Counted from the stretch's first letter, positions 1 to 14,085 are shown. The stretch is 64,000 nt of DNA from Acanthochromis polyacanthus (GCF_021347895.1 NC_067136.1:1819970-1883969), one strand, 5' to 3'. Numbers and translations: made by a program. The notes: generated by a model not told the origin, from the letters alone.

Positions 1-811
1 AACTTTAAACAGGCGGGTTTGAAACACATGTTTACTTTTTTAAAGCACCAAAATTACTTAATTTATGAACTACAAACTGTAAAGTGGAAGGATTGTTGAA
101 GATTTCCGACGGTCCTTGAACTACTCATTTAGAAAAAGACTAAAGTCTGAGCTTAAAATCAACACATTTCATCAAAACATGTCTCATTCAAAAACTCACC
201 AGAAATATGTCAAATGCATCAAACAGATTCACTAAAAAACAAAAAATTCTGCGATCTCTTGTGCAGCTATGGAGCCATGATTGACCTACTTGTGACAGAC
301 AGTCGTGGAACAAAAATTCATGAAGTTTTCGACTGAACTGCAGGAAGTGTTTCCACAGAGCTATTTGGATGAATGTATGGAGATAGAATGAACAAATAAT
401 AAAACATCTGTAGGACATGAAGCTGATATGTTTTTCCCAGCGTTGCAGCACCTAAAAAAATATCTGACCTGTTGATTCCAGGTGTTTACCAATTTTTAAA
501 ATAAATACTTTAAAAAAAAAAAGAAGAAAGAAAACAGCTTTTATTCTGCACTAAAAGTAATTCTCTCTCCGTCTTCATGTTGTTGTGCTTCCCGGAGCTG
601 TGACTCTCAGAAAAAGGAGACGGGGAGCTAAAAAAGCTACTTTTAAAATCAAGTTAAATGTATTCTGACTAATAATAACTGGACATCTCAGTCAGGATAT
701 TTAATTTGGAAAATGTAAATGTGACAAGAACAAAAAATGCGATACATTTTTACACAAATCACTAAACAAATTGCTTTTATTTTTTTCCACATAAAGTCAC
801 GTCCCACTTAC
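1..811. other. AT-rich sequence, no gene recognised
   Basis: I see no convincing exon here. The downstream exons of the minus-strand dickkopf-like gene (C-terminal cysteine-rich domain) are expected toward or beyond the left edge, but I could not find their CCARHFW-type motif in this stretch. The short open frame on the minus strand at 188-451 resembles no family I know. Confidence 0.5.
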
Positions 812-964
812 TGTGCTGCAGCTGTTGCCGGGGCAACACATGTGTCCCTATGGCAACGCTTCTTCTCCTGCGGCAGGCCTGGCAGCGGGAGTGGGCGGGC
901 CTCTGGTGGAGGCGTGGCAGAAGTTTCCCTCGCTGCACTCCAGGTCGCTCTTACACTGGAAGAG
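812..964 (-). pseudogene. Dickkopf N-terminal cysteine-rich exon broken over three frames
   Basis: The exon opens after a CTGCAG acceptor with LFQCKSDLECSEGNFCHAST in one frame (from 964). The family continuation SRCQACRRR is found in a second frame from about 890, KRCHRDT in a third frame from about 861, and MCCPGNSCST back in the first frame from 841 to the GTAAGT donor. A single base missing at each of three points explains the pattern. No such break occurs in the mcub or factor I exons of this window. Either the local sequence has indel errors or the gene is decaying. Confidence 0.6.
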
Positions 965-1888
965 CTGCAGGGAGGCGGAATAAGAGCAGAGTGACAATAA
1001 AGTTTTACACATATTTACAGTTGTGTTAAAGTTTTCAGACATTTTGTGTCGGTCTGAGAATAACTCAGTCCGGTTACTCTCTAATTTATTTGTGTTTTGC
1101 TGCCGAATTTCATTAATTTTAGTTTTATGAGATTTTATTTCGTTTATTTCCTCCCGTAATAAGTGACGACCATCAGAAGTTATTGATTGTTATAATTATT
1201 GATTATTGGAGGTTGTACTGATCACCATCAGGTCAGAAGTCATTGATTATCATTATTGTTTATGTATTTAATCACCATCTGGTCCATTGTGGGCTCCCAG
1301 CTGCTCCTGTTCAGCGCGAGAACCTCATCCTCTGGGATCACCACCGTCCTGATGGAGCTCAGCCGAACCCGAGCCTCAGAGCCCAACGAGACCAGAACCA
1401 GGACCAGGACCAGGACCAAGACCGAGAGACGGGTCATAGCTGGAAATAAACAAACAAAAAACAAACAAAACATGTAAACAATGATACAAACAGCTCTGAC
1501 ACTGGAAAATAAATAAAACAATGAAGATTTAGCTGGTTTTCATGTGGAGATTATTTACAGAACGATTTATTACAAATTTAACAAAAAATGAAAAATGCAG
1601 AAAAAAATGACAGATTGGTTCAAAAACTGTAAAACTTCTGTGATTTTATTGGATTTTTGTTAATTTACCAAACAAATGGAAGATTTGTAAATTAATCAGG
1701 AAAAAAAGATTTTTGTGGACATCATGAACTTTTAAATAAACTTCTAAGAGGAATGTAAGAAACAAGGAAAATGTGTGAAACAGAAATATAATTACAGATC
1801 AAACGACCAAAACAAAGATTTTTAAATAGAGAATTGGAAAAAAAAATCTTAAAAACAGCAGCAAATACACGAAGAGATGCTTGAATAC

Positions 1889-1923
<35 letters not shown>

Positions 1924-2690
1924 AAAACAAAGAGTGGAAATGTCTTAAAGACTAAAAATCCACACAAAACAACCCAAAAATGATGAAGAACAAACACAAA
2001 ATCACTGCCAAAACAACTGAAAACAGACAGAAACTGACCACTAAGATGTGAAACAACGAAAAATCAACACCAAACTGACCAAAGAATCAGTAAAATGACT
2101 GAAAATAAACACACCAATACAGAACAAACACTAACTGACCACTAACAGATGCCAAAACAACCAAAAATTGACAAAATGAGCTCTAAAGATGATTAAAAAT
2201 GGAAAGAAAATAGTGACAATATCAACAATTATAATTTTTTGTAAAATTAAACTTTATTTCTGTCATTAAATGTTCATTTCTCTACAGAAAGAAAGTTTTC
2301 ATTTCACAATAGAATCAGTTATAACTCGTAAAAACAGATTTCTAGTCTTATTCTAGCTGCTTAAATGCATTTATCTCGTAAATTAAAGCATTTTTCAGTG
2401 ATTCTGCTGGGTTGTTAGGAGTAAAAAAAACTTCTCTCTGCGTGTTTAATTTGAAATAAATGTGATTTCACGGATTTCAAACTTCATCCTGGACGTTCTT
2501 TCAGTCCTATAATACTAAATGTTTGGTGTCAGTGAAGCTCTGAGGAAAAGCAGCAGAAACAGACTCACCTCCTGATGATTCTCCGCTAAAATCCGCTCTT
2601 CTATCCGCTGTTTCTGCTGAAGAACCAGAATCTCTCCGCTGCTTATGAGCTGCAGACACGACACGCGCGGCACGCCCACAGAGCGTCGAT
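812..2690 (-). CDS. Dickkopf-family Wnt antagonist, 5' part (frame-disrupted)
   Basis: Secreted Wnt-pathway antagonists of the dickkopf family carry an N-terminal cysteine-rich domain that begins C-x5-C-x5-C and continues into CxxCRRRxKRCHRD..MCCPG. Three exons are visible on the minus strand: an untranslated exon ending in a GTGAGT donor near 2569, a coding exon at 1276-1439 (ATG at 1437) and a cysteine-rich exon at 812-964. The coding exon encodes a short N terminus, a long Leu/Val hydrophobic core typical of a signal peptide, and about 35 further residues; it ends in phase 0, matching the next exon. The cysteine-rich exon has the family motifs but in three different frames. The rest of the gene lies left of the window. 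Family membership is well supported. Which paralogue is uncertain: dkk2 is near CFI in human, but the linker is short. Confidence 0.7.
1276..1439 (-). CDS. Signal-peptide exon of the dickkopf-like gene
   Basis: The start codon at 1437 follows a polypyrimidine acceptor by two bases. Translation begins MTRLSVLVLVLVLVLVSLGS, a classic secretory leader whose Val/Leu core is a dinucleotide-like repeat in the DNA (CTGGTC units). It continues ARVRLSSIRTVVIPEDEVLA, where the (L)xSIR segment resembles the conserved N-terminal peptide of dickkopf proteins. The proposed donor is ATG followed by GTGATT at 1276, in phase 0. Confidence 0.55.
2569..2690 (-). other. 5' untranslated exon of the dickkopf-like gene
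   Basis: On the minus strand this GC-richer stretch ends in CAGGAG followed by GTGAGT, a strong splice donor. The next acceptor downstream (TTTATTTCCAG, just above 1439) lies two bases before the start codon of the signal-peptide exon. The upstream edge is not defined; a poly-C run occupies about 2693-2708 and could mark the promoter side. Exon identity is inferred from splice signals only. Confidence 0.45.
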
Positions 2691-2699
2691 ACCACCCCC

Positions 2700-4010
2700 C
2701 CCCCCCCTCACATCGAAACGTCCAGGAGTCTACCTGAGAGAGACTGAAGCTTCCTGAGGTTTATCCACTTATTCAGGTTAGAATTTATGATTTTTATCAG
2801 TTTTAGCTGCAGGTCGATGAATTACAAATAAAATCCAATAAAGTAAAAATAGTTAATTGAATTAAATCCAGATATATTTGGTTAAAATCCCAGAAAAACA
2901 GATTAAAGGGTAATAATGTCAGTAAAATAATAAGTTCTTTATTATGTTTGACCTTAGACTGCACAACTTTAATTTAATTTATTTAGTTTATTTCATATCT
3001 TTTATTTTAATTAAAATTTATTTATTTTATATTATTTAAACTTTATGTTATTAATTTAACTTTATTTTAAATTATATACTTGATTTAATTCAATTTTGTA
3101 TTACACTATTTAATTAATATTTCATTTAACTTTATATAATTTAATTCAATTTAATTTTAAATTATTTAATTTTAATTTAGTTTTATATAATTCAATTTAT
3201 TCAATTTAACTTTGTTATATTTTTAATTATTTAATTTAACTTTATTTTATTTTGGATATTTAAGTTAAATTAAATTAAATTTGCAATATTATATTTTTAA
3301 TTTATTTTAGATTATTTAATTTAATTTTTATTTATCTTTGTTACCTTTGCAATGTTTGATTGTGTTTAATTTTACAATTATTGTTTAATATAATTTAAAT
3401 GTATTTTATTTTAAATTATTCATTTAATTTTTAAAACAACTATTTATTTTATTATATATTTTATTTTATATTATTTCATTTAATTCTGATCCTATCAGTA
3501 TCTAAGTCAGCTGTAATCTGTATTTTGTTGATTTCTCAGTTATGATTGAAGCAGTTAACGCACATTTAAATGATTTCATCTGTAATTTAATAAACAAATG
3601 GAAAATGTGAAAAAATGAAAATGGACTAAATTAGTCAAACACCTTCTTTGTATTTCTGTGATTTTATTGGATGTTTTCTTAAATTTGGCAGAAAAGGAAA
3701 TTATAAAATAATCGCTAATAAATAGAAGCAACCAATTTGATGTTTATTTATATTTTGATTATTTCTTGAACTCTAAGAGCTTGAATCAAGATTTTTCTGA
3801 TAGTATGTGCAATTTAGCAAACAGTGACAATCTGTAAAATGATTTATGAATTATTAATAAACAAACAAAATACTGTTAAAAACCATAAATTATTTTTACA
3901 CACATTTATTACTGTACTTAAAACTGTAATAATATTGTTCTTTTATAAATATTTGCTGCAAATTTAAGAAAAACATGAATGCAAGACCTGAAATACGGTT
4001 AATAACAATT
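2700..4010. other. Intergenic AT-rich low-complexity DNA
   Basis: About 2940-3490 is made almost only of TTTAATTTAATTTTATT-like words. No exon, RNA gene or transposon end was recognised. It lies upstream of the minus-strand dickkopf-like gene. Confidence 0.7.
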
Positions 4011-4019
4011 TTAATCACA

Positions 4020-4940
4020 CAAAATGACCACAAACAGACCACAAAGAGATGAAAAAGTGGCAAAAATAGACAGAAAATCACCACGAAAAGATATAAATGA
4101 CCAAGAAATGAATGAAAACAGACACAAAGCAACAAACAGACAAATACTGACTGAAAAAAGACATGAAATGATTCAGAAGAGACACAAAGCAAAAGAAAAT
4201 GATGCCAAACTGTAAATAACAGCGCTTAGTGATGACCAAACTGTCTGCTGGAATCTGATGACCTTTATTCACCACGACTGACCTTCTACAGCTTCAACAG
4301 TTTTACTGATGGAAGATAAGATAAACACACACAGTAACGCACACACTCTGTACAGACACACACACATAAATAACCTGCAGCCACAGCAGCTCGACATCCA
4401 GGTCATGTGAATAAAGACGAGCAGAGAAGAAAAGAAAACAGACGAGATGAAAGGTTTGATTTAAAACGCAGCAAGAAAACACAACATGAAGCAAAACACA
4501 CTTTAACAGCACAAAGAGACAAGCAAACGTACAAAAAGAGACACAAAATGACTAAAAAGAGACAAAATGAAGCAAAACCTCCGACAGGATGAGAAAACCG
4601 TACGACAAAACTAAGGAGACACAGAGATGTAACATGACAAAAAAGAGTCACAATGATTTAAAAAAGACACAAAATGAATAAAAAATACACAAAATGACTT
4701 TAAGTAGACACAAAATGTTTAACAAAAGACACAAAATGATCCAAATAGACAATAAATGACCAAAAGTAAACAAAATGACTAAAGAGGACAGAAAATGAAT
4801 AAAAATAGACACAAAATAATTTTAAACACACAAAATGACTTTTAACAGGACACAAAATGACAAAAATAACACACAAAATGACAAAATTAGACACAAAATG
4901 ACTAAGAATAGACACAAAATGACTTTGAAGAGACACAAAA
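4020..4940. repeat. Degenerate A-rich array (ACAAAATGAC-type words)
   Basis: Imperfect units of roughly 20-30 bp built from ACACAAAATGAC, AAAAAGAGACA and similar words run through this interval. The period varies, so this is a degenerate satellite rather than a clean minisatellite. It produces spurious open frames. The reverse-complement form of the same words starts just after 5040. Confidence 0.75.
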
Positions 4941-4959
4941 TGCAGTTCCAGTTTGTGTT

Positions 4960-5002
4960 CCTACAACTCCCATGATGCATTTCATCAGACACAGGAAGTG
5001 AA
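4960..5002 (+). promoter_or_regulatory. Promoter-like ZNF143/THAP11 and ETS site pair
   Basis: CTACAACTCCCATGATGCA at 4961-4979 closely matches the ACTACAAYTCCCAGNATGC element bound by ZNF143/THAP11 in vertebrate promoters. ACAGGAAGTG at 4991-5000 matches an ETS/GABP site about 12 bp downstream. This combination is typical of housekeeping and nuclear-encoded mitochondrial gene promoters. The nearest plus-strand gene is mcub, whose first exons I could not place with certainty, so the link is inference. Confidence 0.5.
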
Positions 5003-5039
5003 GCAGGTTCAGATGAAGAGCAGAAGTCTGTGTTTGTGT

Positions 5040-5510
5040 TCAGCTGGTGTCATTTTCTGCTCATTTCTGGTCATTTTCTGTCACTTTTGTTGTCTTGTGG
5101 CTGATTGGACTGACTTTGTGTCACTATTTCATTTTGTGTCTTTCTTTGTTCTTTGTGTGTCTCTTTTGCTGATTTTGTGTAATTTCTTGCTCATTGTCAG
5201 TCTCTTTTTGTTCATTTGTGTCTGTTATTGCAATGTTTTTCTTTTGTGTTCATTTTGTGTCTTTTTGTTGGTTGTGTCTCTTTTTGTTTATTTGTGTCTC
5301 CTTTTTGTCATTTTTGTTGCTTTTCATTCATTTATGTCCCTTTTGTGCTCTTTTTGTCTCTTTTTTAAATTTTTTTGTCTTTCTTTGTTAATTTTTTTTG
5401 TTACTTTTTTCATTTTGCATCTATGTTCATTCATTTTCTGTCTCTTTTGGTGGTTTTATGCGGTTTCTTCTTTCATTTCTGTCTTTTCTTTCTGGTTCCA
5501 TGGCGTCTAT
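5040..5510. repeat. Degenerate T-rich array, first block
   Basis: TCATTTTGTGTC and CTCTTTTTG words repeat with an irregular 20-30 bp period. This is the reverse complement of the array at 4020-4940. The long open frame that begins at 4953 is an artefact of Phe/Leu/Cys/Val-rich low complexity. Confidence 0.75.
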
Positions 5511-5519
5511 TTGACTCTG

Positions 5520-6540
5520 AGGATCACAGCAGTTAGACCTGAAACCAACCCTCTGTCTCTTTCTCGATCTTTCTTTTCTTTAAACAGCTCAGAGTACTTC
5601 CTGTCCTCCACTACTGGAACTCGTCTGTACTTGTACTGCACTGTGTGGTTTTGGTTAAATGTAGGTTAAATCTTTAAATCCTTCAGGTTTCACAGTAAAA
5701 TGTTGTCTAAAGCCATGAAAACACCTTTATCCTCCTTTAAATCCTCTTTATTTACTCCACCAGAAAGGATTCAGAGTAAACTTGTTCTCTTTAGTTTTCT
5801 TCATCTTTAAATAATTAAACTAAATTCAGCTGAAGTTCATTCTGTAGTTTATTAGAAACATGCAGCCCTATTGTTAGTATTTAACCTGATTAAATGGTGT
5901 CTTTATGACGGTATTTAGGGATTACATTCAGAGTTCACTGCTGGTTTCTGTTCAGGAGGATGAAGAACAACAGCGCCACCCTGAGGATCACATCTGGAAC
6001 TGCAGCTGGAATCCTCTACTGACACAAAAATAACAATAAAACCGTTTGATTTATATGTATTTTTAAATATGAAGACTGGCTGCTCCTCATATTTAGTAAT
6101 TTTGCTGAAATGAAACAGACAAATGATTGTACAAATGGTTAAATAGATGTTAAAATAAGTATTAAAATGCACAAAAGTATAAACTGTTAATAAAATAATA
6201 ATTAAAATAAAAATGTCTGATTAATGGTTAAGATTAAAACCAGCAGCAGTAATGAATAAGAGTTCTAACAGCTGCTAACACGGAGCTAGCCAACCACGCT
6301 AACAGAAATGAAGAGTGGAAACGTTAGTCACTTCCTGTCACATGAGGAGACAAACAGGAAGTAGACCAGAGCAGACTGAGGACTGAAACTAACCGTCACA
6401 CAGAGAAACAGACGTTCAGAAACAGACTGAAAGTGAAACCAGAGCAGTGTTTAGCTCTAAATGACATGAAGTCTGTTCCACAGCAGTTTATCTGATGCTT
6501 TATTAGTTTTCAGTCTGACTTTGATGAAACAGGAAAACAT
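5520..6540. other. Non-repetitive spacer, no exon recognised
   Basis: Ordinary-composition sequence separating two T-rich arrays. I see no splice-bounded coding segment that I recognise. Part of it could belong to the first intron of mcub. Confidence 0.4.
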
Positions 6541-6544
6541 TCAG

Positions 6545-8670
6545 CAGTCTGTCAGCATGTCGTGTCTCTTTTTGTTCATTTTGTTGGTTTTTGTCTTTTT
6601 TCCTCATTTAGTGTCTTTGTTCATTTTCTGTCTCTTTCCATTTTTAGTCTTTTTTGGTCATTTTCGTCTGTTTTTGTTCAGTTTAAGTCAATTTTTGGCT
6701 TATATTCTGTCTTTTTTGTTAATTTTGAGTTATTTTGTTCATTTTCTATCACTTTTTGGTCATTTTGTGGCCATTTTTAAATTTAGAGTCATTTTTTGTT
6801 CCCTTTGTTACTTTTTCCTCATTTTCTGTGTTTTGTTGCTGATTTTGTGTCTTCTTGTTTAATTTTGTGGCACTTTCCAGTCATTTTGGGGTCATTTTGA
6901 GTCATTTTGTTCATTTTATGTCACTTTTTCCTCATTTTCTGTGTTTTATTGCTGATTCTTCCAGTCATTTTGGGTCATTTTGAGTCGCTTATTGTTCATT
7001 TTATGTTTTTGTGTACCTTTTGTCTTCATTTTGTGTCATTTTTCTTCATTTTGAGTTACTTTTTGTTCATTTTGTGACTTTTTAAATTGATTTTGTTGTT
7101 AATTCTGAGTGATTTTTTCTTAATGTTGTGTCGTTTTCTGGTCTTTTTAATTGTTTTGGTCTTCTGTGCTCATTTGTGTCTCCTTGTGGTTGTTTTGTGT
7201 CTTTTCTTGGATGTTTTTGTTCATTTTTATCTGTTTCTGGTCATTTTAAGTCTGCTTTTAATGATTTTTGTGTCATTTTTTTGTCAGTTTTTCATCAGTT
7301 CTTGCTTGCTGTGTGAAGACTTTTGTACCAAACTTTAGTTGTGTTCGGTCTGATCTACAGCCAGGTAAACTCTGCAGGACGCTTCAAGCTGTTCACACAG
7401 GAAGTGGTTTTCACACTTCCTGTTATAATTTCCTGTTGTTGAACCGCAGTGAGAGTCATCAGGAAACATCTGGCGGAGTCGGTTTGTTGTCACCTCATGT
7501 CTCTTCTCTTCTTTTCCAGAGTTTAGCATCCACTTTATCACCGTTAAACTCTTTTCAAACCACCAAAACAAAACTGAGAATCAGACAGAAGCTCAGACAC
7601 CAGCTTCATTCTGGTGTTTTTAGGGGATTTTTTTGTCTCTTTCTGCTTGTTTTGTTTTTATTTTGTCACAGTTTTGTTCATTCTGTGCCTCTTTTGTTTA
7701 TCTTGTGCTTATTTTTGGTAGATTTTTGCCTCTTTTTGCTCATTTTGAGACTTTTTTGAGTAGAGTTTTGGTCGTCTTTTGTTTTTTTGCTCATTTTGAG
7801 ACTTTTTGTTCATTTTATGTCTCTTTTTTTGCTCATTTTGAGGCTTTGTTTATTTTGAGGCATTTTTTTGGTTAATTTTTTTGTCTTTTTATTCATTGTG
7901 TATCTTTTTTGTTCATTTTAAGTCTTTTATGTTCTTTTTTTGGTCATTTTGAGTCTTTCTTGTTAATTTTATGTCACTTTCTCGTTATTTTATTTCACTT
8001 TTTGATCACTTTCAGTTTTATTTTTATCCATTTTGTGTTGCTTTTTGTGTGTTTTAAGCATTTTTTGTCATTGTGTCTTTTGTGTCACTACTTGTTCATT
8101 TTGTGTCTGTTTTGGTCACTTTTTTCCCATTTTGTGTATTTTTGTGGTCATTTTGCTGCTTTTTTGGTTAATTTTGTTTGTTTTTTTTGTTTATTTTGAG
8201 TCACATATTGGTCGTTTTGCATTTTTAAGAAAATTTTTGTGTCTTTTTGTTTATCTGGTTTATTCTGTCTCTTAGTTTATTTTGTGTCTCTTTTAGTTTA
8301 TTTTCTGTCTCATTTTGTTTATTTCTGTCTCTTTTTGTTTACTTTCTGTCTCTTTTTGTTTATTTTCTGTCTCTTTTTGTTTATTTCTCTCTTTTTTTAC
8401 ATTTTCTGTCTCTTTTGTTTACTTTCTGTCTCTTTTTGTTTATCTGGTGTCTCTTTTTTATTTCTGTCTCTTTTTTTACATTTTGTGTCTCTTTTTGTTT
8501 ATCTGGTGTCTCTTTTGTACATTTTGTGTCTCTTTTGTTTATCTGGTGTCTCTTTTGTTTATTTTCTGTCTTTTTGTTTATCTGGTGTCTCTTTTTGTAC
8601 ATTTTGTGTCTCTTTTTGTTTATCTGGTGTCTCTTTTTGTATACTTTGTGTCTCTTTTTGTTTGTCAGGT
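6545..8670. repeat. Degenerate T-rich array, main block
   Basis: The same TCATTTTGTGTCTCTTTTTG-type words as at 5040 recur. They are most regular at 8240-8670, where TTTGTTTATCTGGTGTCTCT alternates with closely related units. A unique island interrupts at about 7320-7610. All open frames here are low-complexity shadows. Confidence 0.8.
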
Positions 8671-9060
8671 GCGTCAGACAGGACTCGGCTGAAGCTGCTG
8701 TCTGCTGGAGGTTTCACTTTAACCTCTGGAGGTTTCTGAGCTCACACTCTCTTTCTTCACTGCTGTGTTCAACATGAACGTATGTCTTTTCGTCTAAACG
8801 TGTATTTTCCTGCTGCTTTACCGTGTTTTAACAGTGAACCCGGTCGGGTTTTTACGGTGAAGCTGCTGTCTGCTGGAAACATCCAGTCTGAAGATCAGCG
8901 TCTCTCACTGCGTTTCCGACCACGACCAATGGTTTCAGTGTGATTCTGCCGCTTCTTCCTCCTGCTTCACCTTTCATCGCTGTTCTACTCTGCAGTTCAA
9001 CGTCCTACAGCTCGACGGAAACACAACAACAGGAAGGAGGAGAGAGAAAACTCAGAGATG
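8671..9060. other. Unique sequence between arrays
   Basis: Higher GC than its surroundings. The phrase GAAGCTGCTGTCTGCTGGA occurs twice (about 8690 and 8860), so a small local duplication is present. No exon could be assigned. Confidence 0.4.
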
Positions 9061-9064
9061 TTGT

Positions 9065-9640
9065 CTGTCAGGAGACACTTGAAGAGACAAAAATAACATG
9101 AAAAGGTACAAAAATGGCATTAAAAGATGCCAAGAAAGCAAAAAGAAGCTAACACGGCGCTAAACAATGCTAAAATCACGTTAAAGAAGCAAAAATGACA
9201 CAAACAGATGCAAGAAGGACAATGAAAGAAACAAACTGACAAAAATAAGCAAATGTAACGCTAAAAAATATAAAAATGACCAAAAGAAGCAAAATGACAT
9301 AAAATGACGCAAAGAGACACAAAATATTACAAAAATGACACTAAAAGACGCAAAAATGAGAATAAAGAAACTAAAATGACACAAAGATGCAAAAATGATT
9401 AAAAAAAAGCACAAAAATGAACCAAAGACAGAAAACTTTTGTGTCCTTTTGGCTCATTTTGTGTCTTTCTGTTGTGGTTTTTCAGTTTCAGTTCTTTTCT
9501 TTCCTTTCAGTCTTTGAGTTTCCTCATTTTGTGTCTTTTTGTTCATGTTTTGAGTTTTTCTGTTTATTTCATGTCAATCTTTTCAGTCATTTTGTCTTTT
9601 TCTCATTGTTTTTTTGTCTTTGAGTATTTTGTGTTTTCTA
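9065..9640. repeat. A-rich then T-rich array with strand switch near 9420
   Basis: About 9065-9420 carries AAAATGACACAAAGA-like words, and about 9430-9640 the reverse-complement words. This gives a second abrupt switch of strand composition like the one at about 4950-5040. Confidence 0.7.
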
Positions 9641-10984
9641 GTTCTAAAGCAAATAAAATAATTCATAAATGAGAATTAATAACGGTGAGTTAATGAGGGT
9701 CTGAAACTGTTGCCTGCTGGTCGCTCTATTCATTTATCTGACAAAAACTGTTCACATTCTTTACCTGTATTGTTTATTCTAGTGTTTTCTGTATTAATGA
9801 AGCAGCTGGGAACTGTTGATGTTATTTCAACGTTTGTGTTTAGAAAGCTGGTTTTAAATGAGTCATTTCCTGACAAACTTTAAGTTATTCCAGTTATTTT
9901 GAGTTCATAGTTTCAGAATTTTATACTTGAACACACTGTAAAAAATATTTTTTGTTTGTTTTTTAAATTGCAATTTAAAAAAATGATATATTTTACAGAT
10001 GTTTTCTGAATTTTTTAAAATCTAAAATGACAAAAAAGCTTGAATTTGCAAAAATTAAATCCACAAATATGTACAAGTTTTCAATCCTTAATATACTTTC
10101 TTTTCTTTTTTAAAATAATATTATTAAACTAAATAAATGTAGAGAGAGTAAAACTGTTTAACTTTATGATAAAACATACAAACAAACAAATTATGATTTA
10201 AATAAAATTACTGATTTTTTAAATGATTTTAAACGCACTGACATTATTTATTGATAGCTTGTTTTTTTAGTTTTTACAGTAAACATGTAAATTAATATTT
10301 TTTTTTAATGAGGATTAATTTCAGTTTGTGAATTTAATAAAATTAAAGAAATTTAGCTGCATGTCCACTAGATGATTTCCACGAGATGATGAGTTTTCAG
10401 GTGATAATGGGTTTTATCAAAATATCAATCCCCAAAGAGTATGTGTGCCGATGTAGGTGCTTGTTTAACCCTCCTGTTGTCGTCATTTACGGACACCAAC
10501 AAATATTGTTTCTTTGTCTGTAAAAAACTTCCCCAGTTTCTGAAAATTTGCAACATCTTCAGGAAGAAACTTCCAAGAATTCCTTAAAAGTTTCCCTTAA
10601 AAGTTTCATTTTTTTAAAAAAATCCCCCAAACTTGGCAAGAAAATTTTTGTAAATATTTCCAAAAAAATGATTAAAAATCTTCCAAAAAAATCCTAAAAA
10701 TATTTAAAGTGATTATATATATCAGCAAAACTTCTGATATTTTCTTTAAGAACATTTACATAAAAATCAACCCAGATCCAGCGATAACACATTAGTATAT
10801 TATTGCTACATGTGAAAATATCACATTAAGTGTTGTTAGTACTTATCGAATGAACAATAATCTCACATTTGGATTTAAAACAGAAATTTAAATTTAAAGT
10901 TGAAATGTAACTTTCTAAAAAATTGATGAGATCAAAAATGTTCTTGCTCAAACAAAGATTATTTACGCTGCTCTATACATAGTA
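9641..10984. other. AT-rich spacer with an interspersed-repeat-like segment
   Basis: Mostly A/T-rich DNA without recognisable exons. From about 10470 a segment starting CCCTCCTGTTGTCGTCATTT and running through CTTCCAAGAATTCCT-type words looks like an interspersed repeat that I recall being common in fish genomes. I cannot define its ends. Confidence 0.35.
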
Positions 10985-12621
<1,637 letters not shown>

Positions 12622-13370
12622 TATATCTGCCACTCCTGGGGTAAAATCAGTGAATGGACCCTCATCCTTTACTGAAAAGGCTTTAAAACATCTGAACTCA
12701 GTCAGAACATAAAGGCTTAAAATAACAACAAATGGAATGAAAAGTGATCAAAAATGAATCCAAACATAACGCGGTCAGTCAATACTTGAAAGCAACCAAA
12801 CATTGCAATGCATAATATTATAGTGCAAATATGCAATATAGAATACATTCTATCAGGAATAAACTATATAACAATAATAAAGTTGACATAAATATATATA
12901 ATAAAGTTTGAGTTGCTAATATTGAAGGTCTCTTTGAAAAAGTTGAATCTGATGCATGCTGTCATTGTTTCATGTCATTTCTATTGTAATGAAAACACAA
13001 GAATGATATAAATATATTTGTAAACTGGAGACTCCAGGCATGTATGTGATATATAACATGTTGTGACTGCTATTAGTGAAATGGCTACAATAGCTATGTC
13101 AATTTTTAGTAAAAAAGAACCAAAATAAATAAATATATTATAAATATATTATGATTAAATTATCTGCAGGTTCCATGTTTAATATAAATTCTGTTTGTTT
13201 TTATTCTGACATAATTTCATGATTTGTATTCACACAAAGAACAGAAAGTTTTAAAAACTCCATGAAAATCTGCTTGTGTCATTTAAAAAAAAAATTACAT
13301 CAGAAACAAAAACAGACAAAAATCAGAGTTTAAAATGATTTCCTCTGACTGAAAGAATCTGAGCAGAAGG
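12622..13370. other. AT-rich spacer, nothing recognised
   Basis: No exon, RNA or transposon terminus was seen between the Tc1 element and the TAAA-rich block. Confidence 0.6.
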
Positions 13371-14085
13371 ACGAATTAATGAACGCATAAAGAAATAAAA
13401 GAATGAATAAATAACTGAATAAGTGAGTGAAAGAATAAATAAGTAAAGAAATAAATAAAGAAAAATTGAGTGCATGAATAAAAAGAATAAAGGAATTGAT
13501 AAACAAAATAAAAAATAAACAAAAAATAAAGGAGTGCATAAATAAGTAAATAAATAAATAGCTGAATAACTAAACAAATAAAACAATAAATAAATGTGTA
13601 TAGATAAATAAAAAATAAAGAAACAAGTGAATGACTGAATAAATTAAATAAATAAATAAAAGAACATAGACAATTAAAAAACAAAATAAGTGAGTCCATA
13701 AATAATGCGTATTAAATAAAAAATAAATAAATAAGTGAATAAATGACAAAGTAAAAGAATAAATAAAAGAACAAAAGAACAAATAAGTGAGCAAATAAAC
13801 AAACAAATTAATAAAAGAATAAACAAACAAATAAAAGAATAAATAGATAATAAATAAATAAATAATACATAAATAAAAAAGGAATAAGTGAAAAAATAAA
13901 TAAAAGAATAAATAAACAAATAGATAAGAAAATAAATAAATAAAAGAATAAATAAATAAGTAGACAATAAACAAATAAATAATTAATACATAAATACATA
14001 ATAAATAAATAAATAAATAATAAAATGAATGAATGAATAACTAAAGAATGAATGAAAGAATTAGTGAATAAGTAAAAGAATAAGT
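13371..14085. repeat. (AATA/GAAT)n low-complexity block
   Basis: Seven hundred bases of AATAAATAAATAAAAGAATAAGTG-like composition without a fixed unit. Minus-strand open frames rich in Phe/Leu/Tyr/Ile are by-products. Confidence 0.85.

Noticed and set aside
3896..4275. Overlapping minus-strand frames resembling membrane proteins
   Set aside because: Hydrophobic composition comes from reading A-rich repeats on the opposite strand.
4953..5669. 238-codon open frame and many similar Phe/Leu/Cys-rich frames between 4 and 10 kb
   Set aside because: Low-complexity T-rich arrays; no domain, and the frames overlap in all phases.
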